Shown: positions 41,046-51,200 of the stretch, one piece after another
Layout: each line of letters starts with the position of its first letter
Position numbering within the stretch: the stretch's first letter is position 1
Origin: Cohnella hashimotonis
GTDB lineage: Bacteria > Bacillota > Bacilli > Paenibacillales > Paenibacillaceae
Reading direction: 5' to 3'
Assembly (NCBI RefSeq): GCF_030014955.1
Contig: NZ_JAGRPV010000001.1
Coordinates: 5,084,001-5,148,000, forward strand
DNA length: 64,000 nt
Translations under genes and position numbers: made by a program
Notes under the pieces: model-generated
Told to the model about the DNA's origin: nothing
What the model saw: the letters and a program-made list of their open reading frames with translations, nothing else
The model's database searches: none

Positions 41046-43175
41046 TCATGGAATGCTATTTAACTCATCTCGTAATTGGTTAAAATGGCTGGCTTTAATA
41101 CTAGTTGCGTTTTGCAAATTAGAGACTTCGCTTGTTCCAACAACTAATTCCAACGACCACCCATAACCCATATCGCGTAATGCCCATACAGCCTGTCTGT
41201 AAGTATTCGCTTTAAGCCTTTCTCCCACCGTTATTGCTGATGTACTCGTATTAATCATTTCCAAATATTCTCTAAAGGCATCTATCCTTGAAATAAATTT
41301 ATCCCATTCAGCTTTTGTTACATGAATATTCTCACCCTGTACCTTCGGTATGTCCCATTCGAAATTGGAGGGCCTAGGGAGATCAGTTAAATTATATTTG
41401 ATAAAAGATTTTAATTGATTACTACTAACATAGGCATAGGACGAACTGAATAAAACATTAGTAGCTGATGTAAGAGCATTCGGTGTGAATATTACATTCC
41501 CGTTTATGTCCCTTGTTTGAAATATATACGGATTAATATTGCTTTGCATCAAATATATATTACCATTCTTATCTGTATCTATTATATTTGGAGTAACTGT
41601 TAAGGATTTTGACCAAACACTATCAAGATCGGTATTAAATTTATAAAGTCTATTTGATAGAGTAGACCAGTTTCTAGTATTAAGTATTATTGTATTCGTA
41701 AAGCTATCGAATTTAATAGATAATAATTGCACAGTCAGAAAGCTATCAACATTAGACAAATCAACTTCTTTTAGTACTTGTCCGTTTTTATTCATTTTAG
41801 CTAGAAAAGGACGATTAGTGCTTGGTTTTTTACCATAAATATAGATATTATCGTTGCTATCTATTACGATTGAACCCATATATGTACTTTCTATTTCTCC
41901 GAAATAACTGTTTAAGAATATAGTACTACCGTCAGAGTTACTATATTTGATAAGTGTCCAAAGAGTACTACTCGCACTAGTTGAATAAATATTGTTTTCA
42001 GAATCTATAGCAATACTAGATTCTTTATATCCTGTCGACCAAAGCTTGTTACCATTTGGATCATACTTATACAAATTAATATTATTTGAAGTTATTACAA
42101 ATACATTTTCATTGGAATCAATTGCGATATTTGAAATTGTTCCCTCAGTTCTTGTTAGCCAAATGATTTGCCCATTGTTATTATTGATTTTTGCAATTCC
42201 TGATATTCCATAAATATACAAATTATTATTTATGTCTGTTTTAAATCTGCTAGGAGATATAGGATAATAAAGACTATAAATTAGAGTGTTATTATTGCTT
42301 ATTTTTTGAAATGTGCCAAAACCAGTATCCCCAAAATATACGTTATTATAATTATCGACTGCTAAATGAGCCGCCTGGTCAATATTATTTGAATTCGCCC
42401 AAATTTCATTCCCATTTGTGTCATATTTAATTAATGACTTTGGGGAAAGAGATGAAGAAGTAGCTGTATAAAAAATATTATTACTTCTATCAACATCAAT
42501 CCAATAAGGAGAAAAAACCGACTTTTCCCATATCATCGTTCCATTAGCATCATACTTAGTTACATAACCACTTACATTCCTTGTTATAGTTATTACATTT
42601 CCCAAGGAATCAACTGCAAGATAATTTGAAATTCTTCTCGTAACATTCCACTCAATAGTGCCTGTGGGGCTTATTTTTTTTAAACCTTCATAGTTTGCGT
42701 AAATATTTCCAAGATGATCGCACTTTGCTCGTGTGATAGCTCCTGTGCTTGTACGTGGAATAGACCAAATAAGATTATCATTTGAATCAAACTTTTGGTG
42801 TTTATCTCCACTGATAAGATGATAATTGCCAAATTGATCTGTTGCCACTCCACTCGGGTACAAGGCGGCTTTCTTCCATATGATTTCACCATCCTCGGAA
42901 AATTTATAGAAGAATGAATTTGTCGCGCCGCCGCCAGGTCGTGAATATGCAAAAATGTTGTCGTTTAAGTCAATTGCACAACTCCAGCAATCACTTAATA
43001 GATTATTTGCCCATAAAATGTTTCCAGAAGGATCAACTTTAGCAATCGAGACACTTTGACTAGATATTTGATTATAAACTAAAACTAAGTTGTTTTTGGA
43101 GTCAACTGCTGCACCGCGAACAAATGCAGGTGATATATTATACCAACTCCACTGTTCTGTAAACTTTTGTTTAAT
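41046..43175 (-). CDS. Beta-propeller-like tail protein, probable ATT start
   Basis: About 709 residues. Repeats of the NHL/PQQ-like kind, e.g. VDSLGNVITITRNVSGYVTK, KYDTNGNEIWANSNN and IDSNENVFVITSNN, form one or two propellers (about 1-560); a C-terminal helical domain (KVQGENIHVTKAEWDKFISR ... HFNQLRDELNSIP) follows. The same repeats (AKVDPSGNILWANN) continue in frame upstream of the first TTG (42863), back to the stop of the preceding gene, with no ATG, GTG or TTG. The only start with a ribosome site (GAGGTG, 5-base gap) is ATT at 43173-43175. Likely a receptor-binding or baseplate protein. AT-rich. Confidence 0.72.
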   Translation of the reverse strand: MKQKFTEQWSWYNISPAFVRGAAVDSKNNLVLVYNQISSQSVSIAKVDPSGNILWANNLLSDCWSCAIDLNDNIFAYSRPGGGATNSFFYKFSEDGEIIWKKAALYPSGVATDQFGNYHLISGDKHQKFDSNDNLIWSIPRTSTGAITRAKCDHLGNIYANYEGLKKISPTGTIEWNVTRRISNYLAVDSLGNVITITRNVSGYVTKYDANGTMIWEKSVFSPYWIDVDRSNNIFYTATSSSLSPKSLIKYDTNGNEIWANSNNIDQAAHLAVDNYNNVYFGDTGFGTFQKISNNNTLIYSLYYPISPSRFKTDINNNLYIYGISGIAKINNNNGQIIWLTRTEGTISNIAIDSNENVFVITSNNINLYKYDPNGNKLWSTGYKESSIAIDSENNIYSTSASSTLWTLIKYSNSDGSTIFLNSYFGEIESTYMGSIVIDSNDNIYIYGKKPSTNRPFLAKMNKNGQVLKEVDLSNVDSFLTVQLLSIKFDSFTNTIILNTRNWSTLSNRLYKFNTDLDSVWSKSLTVTPNIIDTDKNGNIYLMQSNINPYIFQTRDINGNVIFTPNALTSATNVLFSSSYAYVSSNQLKSFIKYNLTDLPRPSNFEWDIPKVQGENIHVTKAEWDKFISRIDAFREYLEMINTSTSAITVGERLKANTYRQAVWALRDMGYGWSLELVVGTSEVSNLQNATSIKASHFNQLRDELNSIP

Positions 43176-43184
43176 ACTTTCACC

Positions 43185-43625
43185 TCATTCCATGATGTGC
43201 TCTAAAGTCTCAAATGGACCAAAAATGTTTACTATCTCTTTTCCCTCACCAATGACCATGTAAAAATATTCCTTTTCCTTCGAGACATAACACTTTTGAT
43301 TTGGGTTATGATAGTCGTTATCTCCAGCCCAATCCACGTAAATAATCTTTTCTGTGTCATCGTTGTAGTTGATCTGGATGCAAACTAAATCCTTGTGCTT
43401 TAGTTTAAGTACTTTGTCTTCTACTGGTCTAATCGGTTGCTCATTTTGTTCCCTTATCCTTTGGTAGAAATCATGTTTCTCAACCTCAAACTTGGCCATC
43501 AATTCTCGAAACGACAACTTTCTATTCTCTTCATTTTGCTTCGATCTCTTAATGAATCGTTCAGCATCTTTCCCTTGTAATGGTGGACGTTCACGAATAG
43601 ATACAGAAATGCGGTTATTATGCAT
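43185..43625 (-). CDS. Unrecognised protein of the tail cluster
   Basis: 146 residues from ATG 43625 (AGGA nine bases upstream); a GTG at 43700 would add 25 residues that overlap another frame. Starts MHNNRISVSIRERPPLQGKD; basic and helical in the first half, then a beta-rich end (DLVCIQINYNDDTEKIIYVD). No signal peptide. Its stop precedes the ATT start of the propeller gene by nine bases. Not recognised. Confidence 0.6.
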   Translation of the reverse strand: MHNNRISVSIRERPPLQGKDAERFIKRSKQNEENRKLSFRELMAKFEVEKHDFYQRIREQNEQPIRPVEDKVLKLKHKDLVCIQINYNDDTEKIIYVDWAGDNDYHNPNQKCYVSKEKEYFYMVIGEGKEIVNIFGPFETLEHIME

Positions 43626-43930
43626 TAGACTTATTCCTAACCTCCAATAACTCTTCCCATCTCGAAAGTTGATCGGTTCTGTCTTTATTCCACTTCTCAC
43701 TATTCAGTACTTCAGCGAAATAATCTGAGCCCATATGCATGAGATGTCATCATGGATAGATCGTGAGTATACGAAGAGAATGCAACTTCGTGTGCTTTAG
43801 AATCTGTGAGACCATACTGTTTAACTAGTTCCCGAGCAATGTTCTGCTTGAATTTAGGGAATCCACCTTCCCTTTCTTTTCTAATTTTACTTCTAAAAAG
43901 TTTAAGCTTAAGCTTAAGGATTTTCCGCAT
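43618..43930 (-). pseudogene. Probable frameshifted small gene
   Basis: The frame from ATG 43930 (MRKILKLKLKLFRSKI ... GLTDSKAHEVAFSSYTHDLSMM) ends at 43712. An overlapping frame continues as MHMGSDYFAEVLNSEKWNKD to a stop at 43618, overlapping the next gene start. Read together they look like one protein of about 100 residues with a one-base shift near 43745. There is no ribosome site before 43930. A run of AAGCTTAAGCTTAA makes the N-terminal LKLKLK. Confidence 0.4.
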
Positions 43931-44086
43931 TCTATGTCTTGGTTATATCTTAATAAACACGGCACTATTAAAATTCTTTCTTCATTTAATAAAGCATTAT
44001 GGTAGGACTTATAAAACGGACATATGGTAAAATAATACTTGCGACAAAATAAGTCACCGTATGCGTTTATACATAGGAGGAGAATT

Positions 44087-44668
44087 ATGAAACAATCCAT
44101 CAAATACGTATCCATATTCCTTGCAGGCGCAATCTTTGCTACAGCTAGCTCTGCATATGGTGCATCTGCTGTTCAGATGATTAAGGCATCCATCCGTGGC
44201 GATCTAAAGATTCAGGTCAATGGTAAAGCCCTTGATGCTCAACCTATCTCCTACAACAACTCAACGTATCTTCCTTTGAGGAAGGCAGGTGAAGCTATAG
44301 GAGGTCAAGTGAGCATTAGTGGAAATACTATCAGCATTGTGAGTAATAGTAAGAGCTTGAGTTCGGGAACTGCTACTGCGACAGTAGGGAGCTCCGATGT
44401 ATGGTATAGCTCTACTGAAGTAGGTGCATATCTTAAGAACACTTATGATATAATAATTGCCTCTTCAACAAGTGGCTCTGATGTATTTATGAATTACAAC
44501 GGAACCAAATATCCAACAAAGCGCGACATAAACTATTTCTATGATTTAGAATCCAGCACTTCATACTATTCAGAATCTTTTTGGCTACAATTCTTGAAAA
44601 AGTCTGATCTCGAATCGCTTCACAAGTTTAAAATTAATATAAAATCTAGAATAGTCACTCCCATTTAA
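44087..44668 (+). CDS. Secreted protein with stalk / copper amine oxidase N-like domain
   Basis: 193 residues, ATG 44087 with TAGGAGGAG upstream. Signal peptide (KYVSIFLAGAIFATASSAYG), then the short domain IQVNGKALDAQPISYNNSTYLPLRKAGEAIGG typical of the copper amine oxidase N-terminal (stalk) domain of Paenibacillaceae surface proteins, then an unrecognised C-terminal region. It is the only non-IS gene on the plus strand in the tail cluster and has its own possible extended -10 (TGGTAAAAT near 44030). Its 3' end overlaps the convergent tail-spike gene by 14 bases. Probably a host-benefit cargo (moron) gene. Confidence 0.75.
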   Translation: MKQSIKYVSIFLAGAIFATASSAYGASAVQMIKASIRGDLKIQVNGKALDAQPISYNNSTYLPLRKAGEAIGGQVSISGNTISIVSNSKSLSSGTATATVGSSDVWYSSTEVGAYLKNTYDIIIASSTSGSDVFMNYNGTKYPTKRDINYFYDLESSTSYYSESFWLQFLKKSDLESLHKFKINIKSRIVTPI

Positions 44669-47393
44669 CAGATCCTGATCCATTTTGCAGAACATATTGA
44701 ATTACCCATTCTTGATCGGCTATAGGCTTATTATTGAGTAGCATTCCGTTATTAGCACTAATATTAACAAGTCCAGCTTCTAGATTAATATAAGTATTGG
44801 CTTGAATATCCATACCAGAATTCTCATGCATCACAATGTTGGCTGATCCATCAAAGATGAGGCCCTTGTCGCCTTCCCCTTGAAAGCGAATCATATTTCC
44901 AACTTTGACGTCTGATTCGACATCGATAGATCCGCCTTTAATATCAATGTCTGTAGTGGTCAATTTTCCATCCATGTCGATTTTGGTTTTAGCGCTTTCC
45001 TTCTCAGATGCACCGGCGTAAAACCCAGAGTCGTCCATAATAATGGTCTCTTCTCCTGAACCAACCTTCATGGAGCCTCCGATAATTTCGGGGGCTTGTA
45101 TTGTCGTATTGGCTGCAACAGCATTGGCCCTCACATTACCCTGAATGTTAACGCCAGATTCATTAACTTGAAATCCCGTACCAATGTTCAGGGATCCACC
45201 AGTGATATTAGCCTTGGTCATCGTAGCGACGCCATTTAGATCGACATGGAATGGCGCATTCTCGAATTGAGTTGACCCCACCCAGAAACCCTTATCGCCT
45301 TTAGCTTTAACCACATTGCTGCCCGATCCAATAGCTAAAGTTCCGCCAAACTCCGCATCACCTTCTGTGTTGACGTAAAACTGATTATCCCACATGCCAT
45401 TCATGTGATTCTTCTTTTGAATCATGATTCCATCCGAGCCATTGATTTTGACTCTTGTCTTTTCATCAGAAAGGGTAACGGTAAGATCTATATCAGTAAA
45501 AATCGCACCGTTCGAATTTATCTCGACTGTTCCTGCGTCGTTTGTAATAAGCAAGTTCACACCCGCAATGATCTGCCCCACCAGCCGCTGCGCATAGACG
45601 CCCGAGGCATCGATCGCTGTCGACCACGTATTGCCCCCGTCGCCGCTCAGCCCGATCTTGCCATGCTGGAGAACGACGATCTTCATCGGGTCGCTAATAT
45701 CCTTTAGCCAGATGCCCTGGCGGCCGATCTCCACCGTTTCGTTGTTGCTGGCCGTGATCTCCCGCTTGGTCGCATCCCAGACGCCGTCGAGCACGCTCTG
45801 AACTTCGTTCACGTCGACAGCGGCGGCATTCCATTTATAGCTGTTGCTGATGACATTGGAAGAAGTCAGGTTGTTGCGATTGTAGTCCTTCATGAAGCGG
45901 GAGGTCAGATCTTTGACGTTGCTGATCGTAAGGCTGATATCGCCATTCTCATAGTCGAATGTCATCTGGTTCATCTTGGCCTGCACATCGATGCCGATTC
46001 GCGTGTGGCGAATTGTGATGATGTCGCCCAGATTGAGCTTGTCCCACTTTTTGCTCTCAGTGACGCATTCCAGCAGATTAACGATGCCGATCTCGGCCAC
46101 GATTTTCGGCTGTTTGTACTGTTCAAACTCGTCGACAAGCAGCTCCATCAGCTGCTTGTCGTCCGTAACATTGCTGTTCTCGTAGTAACCCTCGATAATA
46201 TACGTGTTCCACTCGGTCAGCAGTTCGGGGCTGAAGTGCGTGGTCAATGCCAGCCCATCCTGTAGCTCCGCGATCAACGCCTCCATGGACTCAAGATTCG
46301 CCTGAGCCGCATCGACGAGCAGCTGCTGGCTCGCAATATCCGCCTGTTTGGCCGACTTCTGCTGGATCAATGAGCCGGTCGGTGCTTGTGCTGCATTGGC
46401 CACCGACAGCGAATCCTCGATGGTCTCCAACTGGACCTGCAAATCCCTCAGCACGCTCGTTTTGTCATCAACGATCTCCTGCAAGCCCGACAGCTCAGCT
46501 AAATATCCCTGATACGTCCCTTCGTTCGCTTTAAGCACCTTCGTGTAATCGAGCAGCGCATGGCACAAAGCATCGCTCATATAGTCGCTGTGTCGGATAA
46601 CCGCACGGCTCTCGTCCCGCTCGAACGGATACATAAAGAAACTGTAATCCTCGATATAGTTTTGCCCGGTGATCGTCTGGCCCGTAATGTCGATGCCTTC
46701 CGCCCCGGCCGCACTGAAACGGGTGTAGAACTCGTCCGAATTCTCGGTGACCGTCGCATGCTTCAGCAGACTGCCGTAGCTGACCTCCAGTCCCTTGTTC
46801 CGGCCGTAATTGTCGAACTTATACAGATTCACCTTGCGTTGCACGGAGTCGTAGTCGATTAGAGCACCGAACGTATTGGCAATCTGCGTGACGAAGTCAA
46901 GCACATTGCCGCTGTAGTCGAACGAGCGGTACATCAAGTCAAACGCTGCATCCACATAGCCTAACGACCAGATCGTCGGGCCGAGCGCATCCTGCAGCAC
47001 CTGCGAAGCCGAATGGCTGACGGCGCTGTACCGGCGAATCGTCTTGTCTGCCAGCTCGAAGGCCAGTCCGTAGGCTTCGATCGATTTGTAATCCGAGCTC
47101 TCGTCCATGCTGCTCGACGGCGTGCGGATCAGATACCATTCCTCCGTTACGCCCTGCACGAATTTGATCAAATATCGGTTTCTGGCGTGTTCGATGTTCG
47201 GGTTCGGAATGAGCCGGCTCCGCTTGTGCACGCGATGCGGCAGCCTGAAGTCGATTGTCGGGATCGCGCCGAGCTGAATCGTCCTCGTAACTCCATAGGC
47301 CTCCGTCAGCTCGCCGACGATCGTCCGGTCCGGCCTGGCGATATAAAGCCTCGGTTTGACCAGCTCGGGATAGTCTTCAATATCCAGTATCAT
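44655..47393 (-). CDS. Tail spike / Tal-like protein (prophage tail endopeptidase family)
   Basis: 912 residues, ATG with AGGAGG upstream. The N-terminal 380 residues (RPDRTIVGELTEAYGVTRTI; LIRTPSSSMDESSDYKSIEA) match the siphophage minor tail/Tal fold that plugs the tail tip. A coiled coil (about 290-375) follows, then a long beta-solenoid region with NTEGDAEFGGTLAIGSGSN- and MTKANITGGSLNIGTGF-type repeats. GC content drops toward the 3' end, suggesting exchange of the distal part. No muralytic motif is certain. Confidence 0.85.
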   Translation of the reverse strand: MILDIEDYPELVKPRLYIARPDRTIVGELTEAYGVTRTIQLGAIPTIDFRLPHRVHKRSRLIPNPNIEHARNRYLIKFVQGVTEEWYLIRTPSSSMDESSDYKSIEAYGLAFELADKTIRRYSAVSHSASQVLQDALGPTIWSLGYVDAAFDLMYRSFDYSGNVLDFVTQIANTFGALIDYDSVQRKVNLYKFDNYGRNKGLEVSYGSLLKHATVTENSDEFYTRFSAAGAEGIDITGQTITGQNYIEDYSFFMYPFERDESRAVIRHSDYMSDALCHALLDYTKVLKANEGTYQGYLAELSGLQEIVDDKTSVLRDLQVQLETIEDSLSVANAAQAPTGSLIQQKSAKQADIASQQLLVDAAQANLESMEALIAELQDGLALTTHFSPELLTEWNTYIIEGYYENSNVTDDKQLMELLVDEFEQYKQPKIVAEIGIVNLLECVTESKKWDKLNLGDIITIRHTRIGIDVQAKMNQMTFDYENGDISLTISNVKDLTSRFMKDYNRNNLTSSNVISNSYKWNAAAVDVNEVQSVLDGVWDATKREITASNNETVEIGRQGIWLKDISDPMKIVVLQHGKIGLSGDGGNTWSTAIDASGVYAQRLVGQIIAGVNLLITNDAGTVEINSNGAIFTDIDLTVTLSDEKTRVKINGSDGIMIQKKNHMNGMWDNQFYVNTEGDAEFGGTLAIGSGSNVVKAKGDKGFWVGSTQFENAPFHVDLNGVATMTKANITGGSLNIGTGFQVNESGVNIQGNVRANAVAANTTIQAPEIIGGSMKVGSGEETIIMDDSGFYAGASEKESAKTKIDMDGKLTTTDIDIKGGSIDVESDVKVGNMIRFQGEGDKGLIFDGSANIVMHENSGMDIQANTYINLEAGLVNISANNGMLLNNKPIADQEWVIQYVLQNGSGSVKWE

Positions 47394-47407
47394 GATGCGG
47401 TCACCTC

Positions 47408-48184
47408 CTACTGATTTCGTTTGAGCTGATACTTCAGCTTAAGCCTGCACTTGCCCTTGACGAGTAAATAGTTGTAGTACACGGGCAGCCTCAAGTAATC
47501 CCCGACCAAATTCCCGTAGCGATAAGTCTCGATAAGACTGGATTCAATATCCCTGGACTCGCCGTCCATCGTGACAATCTCTCCATCCACAAGATCGGTC
47601 AGCGTCGTCTCAGCACCGCCGTTCGACTGGTTTATGATGGTCACATCGCCGGCGCCGACCTTCTCGATCGTCACGATCGGCAGGCATTCCTCGTCCCCGA
47701 AGTTATTGAACGCGATGCTCGTCCCCGCAGCCGGATTGGCCGAGAGATCGTGCAGTTCCTCATACACCGGCGTATAGGAATAGGGGTCCGCGCATTCGAA
47801 GAGGAGCGTCATATAGCCGCTCCGCGCGCAGTCGTGGACAAGCTCGTTGTCCTCGACGAACAAGCCGTAGAAAATGCGGTCCGGATCGTCGGAGAACACG
47901 AGAGGCGCGTGATATTGAGGGGAATAAAGCCATCGCACCGCCTCCCGAATCCGCTCTTCATTCCACGCGTCCATAAACGCCAAGGTGATCGGGAACTTAA
48001 GGGGCTCCTTGTCGAAGCCCATGAAGTAGGGACGATCGTTGCCCCTGACTTTGTCGCTGCGAAGCGTTCGGCGTCCGACGAGCGGCTCGGACTGCAAGCC
48101 TGTGTTCAGGTTCACATTGACCAGATTAAATTCGGCCGACGAACGGCCATTGTACATTACATATTCGCTCGAACGAATGGACAA
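47408..48184 (-). CDS. Distal tail protein (Dit-like)
   Basis: 258 residues, TTG start at 48184 with AAGGAGG eight bases upstream. Siphovirus-type tail component pattern: FNLVNVNLNTGLQSEPLVGRR, FPITLAFMDAWNEERI and a galectin-like C-terminal half (CLPIVTIEKVGAGDVTIINQ). Forms the hub joining tube and tip. Lies between the tape measure and Tal genes as in siphophages. Confidence 0.88.
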   Translation of the reverse strand: MSIRSSEYVMYNGRSSAEFNLVNVNLNTGLQSEPLVGRRTLRSDKVRGNDRPYFMGFDKEPLKFPITLAFMDAWNEERIREAVRWLYSPQYHAPLVFSDDPDRIFYGLFVEDNELVHDCARSGYMTLLFECADPYSYTPVYEELHDLSANPAAGTSIAFNNFGDEECLPIVTIEKVGAGDVTIINQSNGGAETTLTDLVDGEIVTMDGESRDIESSLIETYRYGNLVGDYLRLPVYYNYLLVKGKCRLKLKYQLKRNQ

Positions 48185-48230
48185 ATTCGCACACCTCCTT
48201 AAGGATAGAAAAAGAGGACCCGGCGGGTCC

Positions 48231-51200
48231 TCAGCGCTGCTTGGTTCGAATCTTGCGTTCGATTAAATCCATGAACGATTGCGCCCCCGCTTCCCCGCCC
48301 TCGAACGTATTGCCTGAGATCGTGAAGCTGAAGTTCGTATTCCCCGCCACCGGCACGGAGACCGTAGATATAGCCGGCGAGAGACTGCCGATGATGCGGT
48401 TGGCGATATCGTTGATGAACTGGATCGGTTTGTTCAGCACGACCTCCGAATTGCGAAGAATACCCATCACTTCGTCGGACTTCAACGCCTTCTGCACCCA
48501 GGAAATTTGCGTCGTTTTGGGCTCGCCGACTTCGCCGCCGTCGTGAAAATAGGTGATGTTTTTGGCCTCATCGTAGCTGAGGTTCGCAAAGCCCCATCTC
48601 TTTCTTAGCGCTTCGGCTTCCTGAGTCAATGACTGATAGTAGGAACCGTCTTTAATCGCTTTCGACGTGCCGATCTGCTCCGCTTCATGCTTTAGCTTCA
48701 AGTACCGCTCGTAGTCCGTCTGCTTCGCAGACGCTCCCGTGCCTGAAGCAACTGCATTCATGTCATTTGCAGCGAAGGTCGTCGATGGGTTGGTGCCCAG
48801 CATATTGATGCCGTTCAACACCGCTTTGACTTTCTGAATTTCGTCCAGCTTCTGAGCGATATTTATATCGATGCTGCTGCCGATCGCATTCATGTAGGTC
48901 TGTGCATTAGCGGAAAACCCCTGCAGCGCGGACTCCATGTTGGTGATGCTGTTGTTTAGGATGGCTTCTTTCAGAGCGCGATATTGGGAATCCTGTGCAA
49001 GCTCAGTCTGCCATTTCTGATCCGCTGCCTCCTTGGCGGCATTGATCTCCTTTTCTTTATTGGCCAGCAGATCGTCGAAATTTTCTTCCCGCAATGTACG
49101 CGAACGATCTTGCTCAAGCTCGGCAATCTCTTCGTTTTTGTCCGCCAGCTGCTTGCGGATTTCAGCCTGCTTCGCTTTCCCTTCAATCGAAGAATCAAGG
49201 GAATATTTATTCAGACGATTCTGAAGCTCCTGTGCCTCTTTTTGCAGCTTGTCTCGCGAGGACTCGAAGTCTTCCGTTTTATTTTCACGGTTGAAGGCTT
49301 GTTTCTGGAGACCGATAATCTCCTTATAAGCGTCCATTTCTTTTTCGAGTGCCTTTACTGCGGCCTCTCCTTGACGCTTGTAGTGCTCTTCCACAACGCT
49401 CAGCGCATCCTCGGCAGCCTTTTTGACATCGGCCGCCCAGCTGTCTGCCGCCTGCTTCTGCGCGACTTGCAGGTCCAGGAGCTTCGCCTTTTGTTCGGTC
49501 AGATATTCGTTCACGGCCGCGATCTGTCCTTCTTCCAGACCGCCCTGCTTCAGCCTTTTTTCAGCCCAGTCGAACTCGCTCTGTACAAAGTTGACTTTGC
49601 TTTGCAACAGCGTATTTTGCTTTTCCTGCTGCGCATTGTACGCAGCCGTTCCCTTCTCGTACAGCTGCAGTGTCTTCTGTCCGGCGTCAAATTGGTCGTC
49701 CAGCGCTTCGAACCCTTTGCGTTGCTTGTCGAGGTAGGTGTTCGTGTTCTCAAGTTTTAGCTTACTCAACGCCTCTTGGGTCTCTTCAATAGAACTCTTA
49801 AAATTGAGGATCTCTGCCGCATTCGCAGACCATCCCTGCTTCACTGCGTAGAGTTGGTCGAACAAGTTTTGCGCTGCCTGCTGTTGCTCCTCAAGGGCCT
49901 CAATAGCCGTATTTTTCTGCTCGACTGTAAGCTTCTTGTCTTCGTGAACGGCTTGCGACTTCGTCGCGAATTCATTTAGATCACGCTTGAAGCCCACAGA
50001 CGCCTCTCCGTCCGCGTCGAACCAATCCGAGGTGTCGAATTTGGAGTTATTCGCACGCAGATTGGTCGCCTTTTTATTCAGAGTGACTTGAGCCGCTTCA
50101 AGCGCAGCTACAGCATTCTTTTGAGCTTCCAGCTTTTTCGTCGTAAAATCAAGCGTTTTTCCGTAATCCTGCGCTTTCTCGGCTGCCTTGATCTGGCGAT
50201 CCAAAGCTTCGATATTTTTGTTTCGTGCATCGAAGAGCGCGTTTAGTTCCTTGACTTCTTCCTTAGTAATGTCGAGGCTCATTATGGCGTCATCGAGTAC
50301 GGGTTTGGGATCTGACGCCCCACTGCCGCCTGATCCACCTCCACCGCTACCACCACTGCCAGTCTCCATTGAATCTAACTGGTTATAGTAGAAATTTAAA
50401 TGCTCGTCCTGTTCCTTTGCCATTTTTTCTCGACGAGCTTGCTCCGCTTGCTCTTTTAATATTTCTTCGTTTAGATATTTAGCGCGATCGGCAGTATAAG
50501 CCGTTTCATTATAGTTTTTAAGATTAAATGAGACTTGATCGGGATCGTACAACTTGAAATCAGGGGACCCCGGTTTAGGCGCTTCTTTTTTTTTAACAGG
50601 TCCTTGATCCTTACTGGACCCGCCTTCCCTCAAAGCTTGCTGTTCCAATTGATAAGCCTTAATACGCTGCTTGGCATTGTCGATCGCAGCATCCGTCGAC
50701 AGCTTTTCATTCTTGGCATCTTCAATTGCTTTTAGCAGCTTTTCTTTGCGCAGATCCTCCAGAGCAGAGGTCTCGATCGTCCAGCCGTCGGCTGTCCGCT
50801 GAATGTGGGAAAGCAATTCGGGGTACTGTTTGATCAACTCGTCGACTGCTTGTTTACTTAATGTTTGTCCATTTTGCATGGTTGCCATCGCCTGATTCAG
50901 TGGCTCTAGCTCCTGCTTGGTTTGGCTGAATGTAGCTGCGATCTTGGCCGACTCGGCATTCAGATCCAACGTTGACGATGTACCGTATTGGATCTGATCG
51001 ATATAGGCCATCAGTTGATCATCGGTCAATTGAAGCGATCTTTGAAGCTGGGTTGCTGCCCTCGAGAACGTTTCCGCCCCTATATCCGAACTGTACATTT
51101 GCTTAATAGCATTCGCTATTTCCGTTGTTTTAGTTCGGATCTCGTTCTTGTTCAAACCTTCCAGATTGAAGCCGGCGAGTAGGTTTTGAACGTTCTCTGT

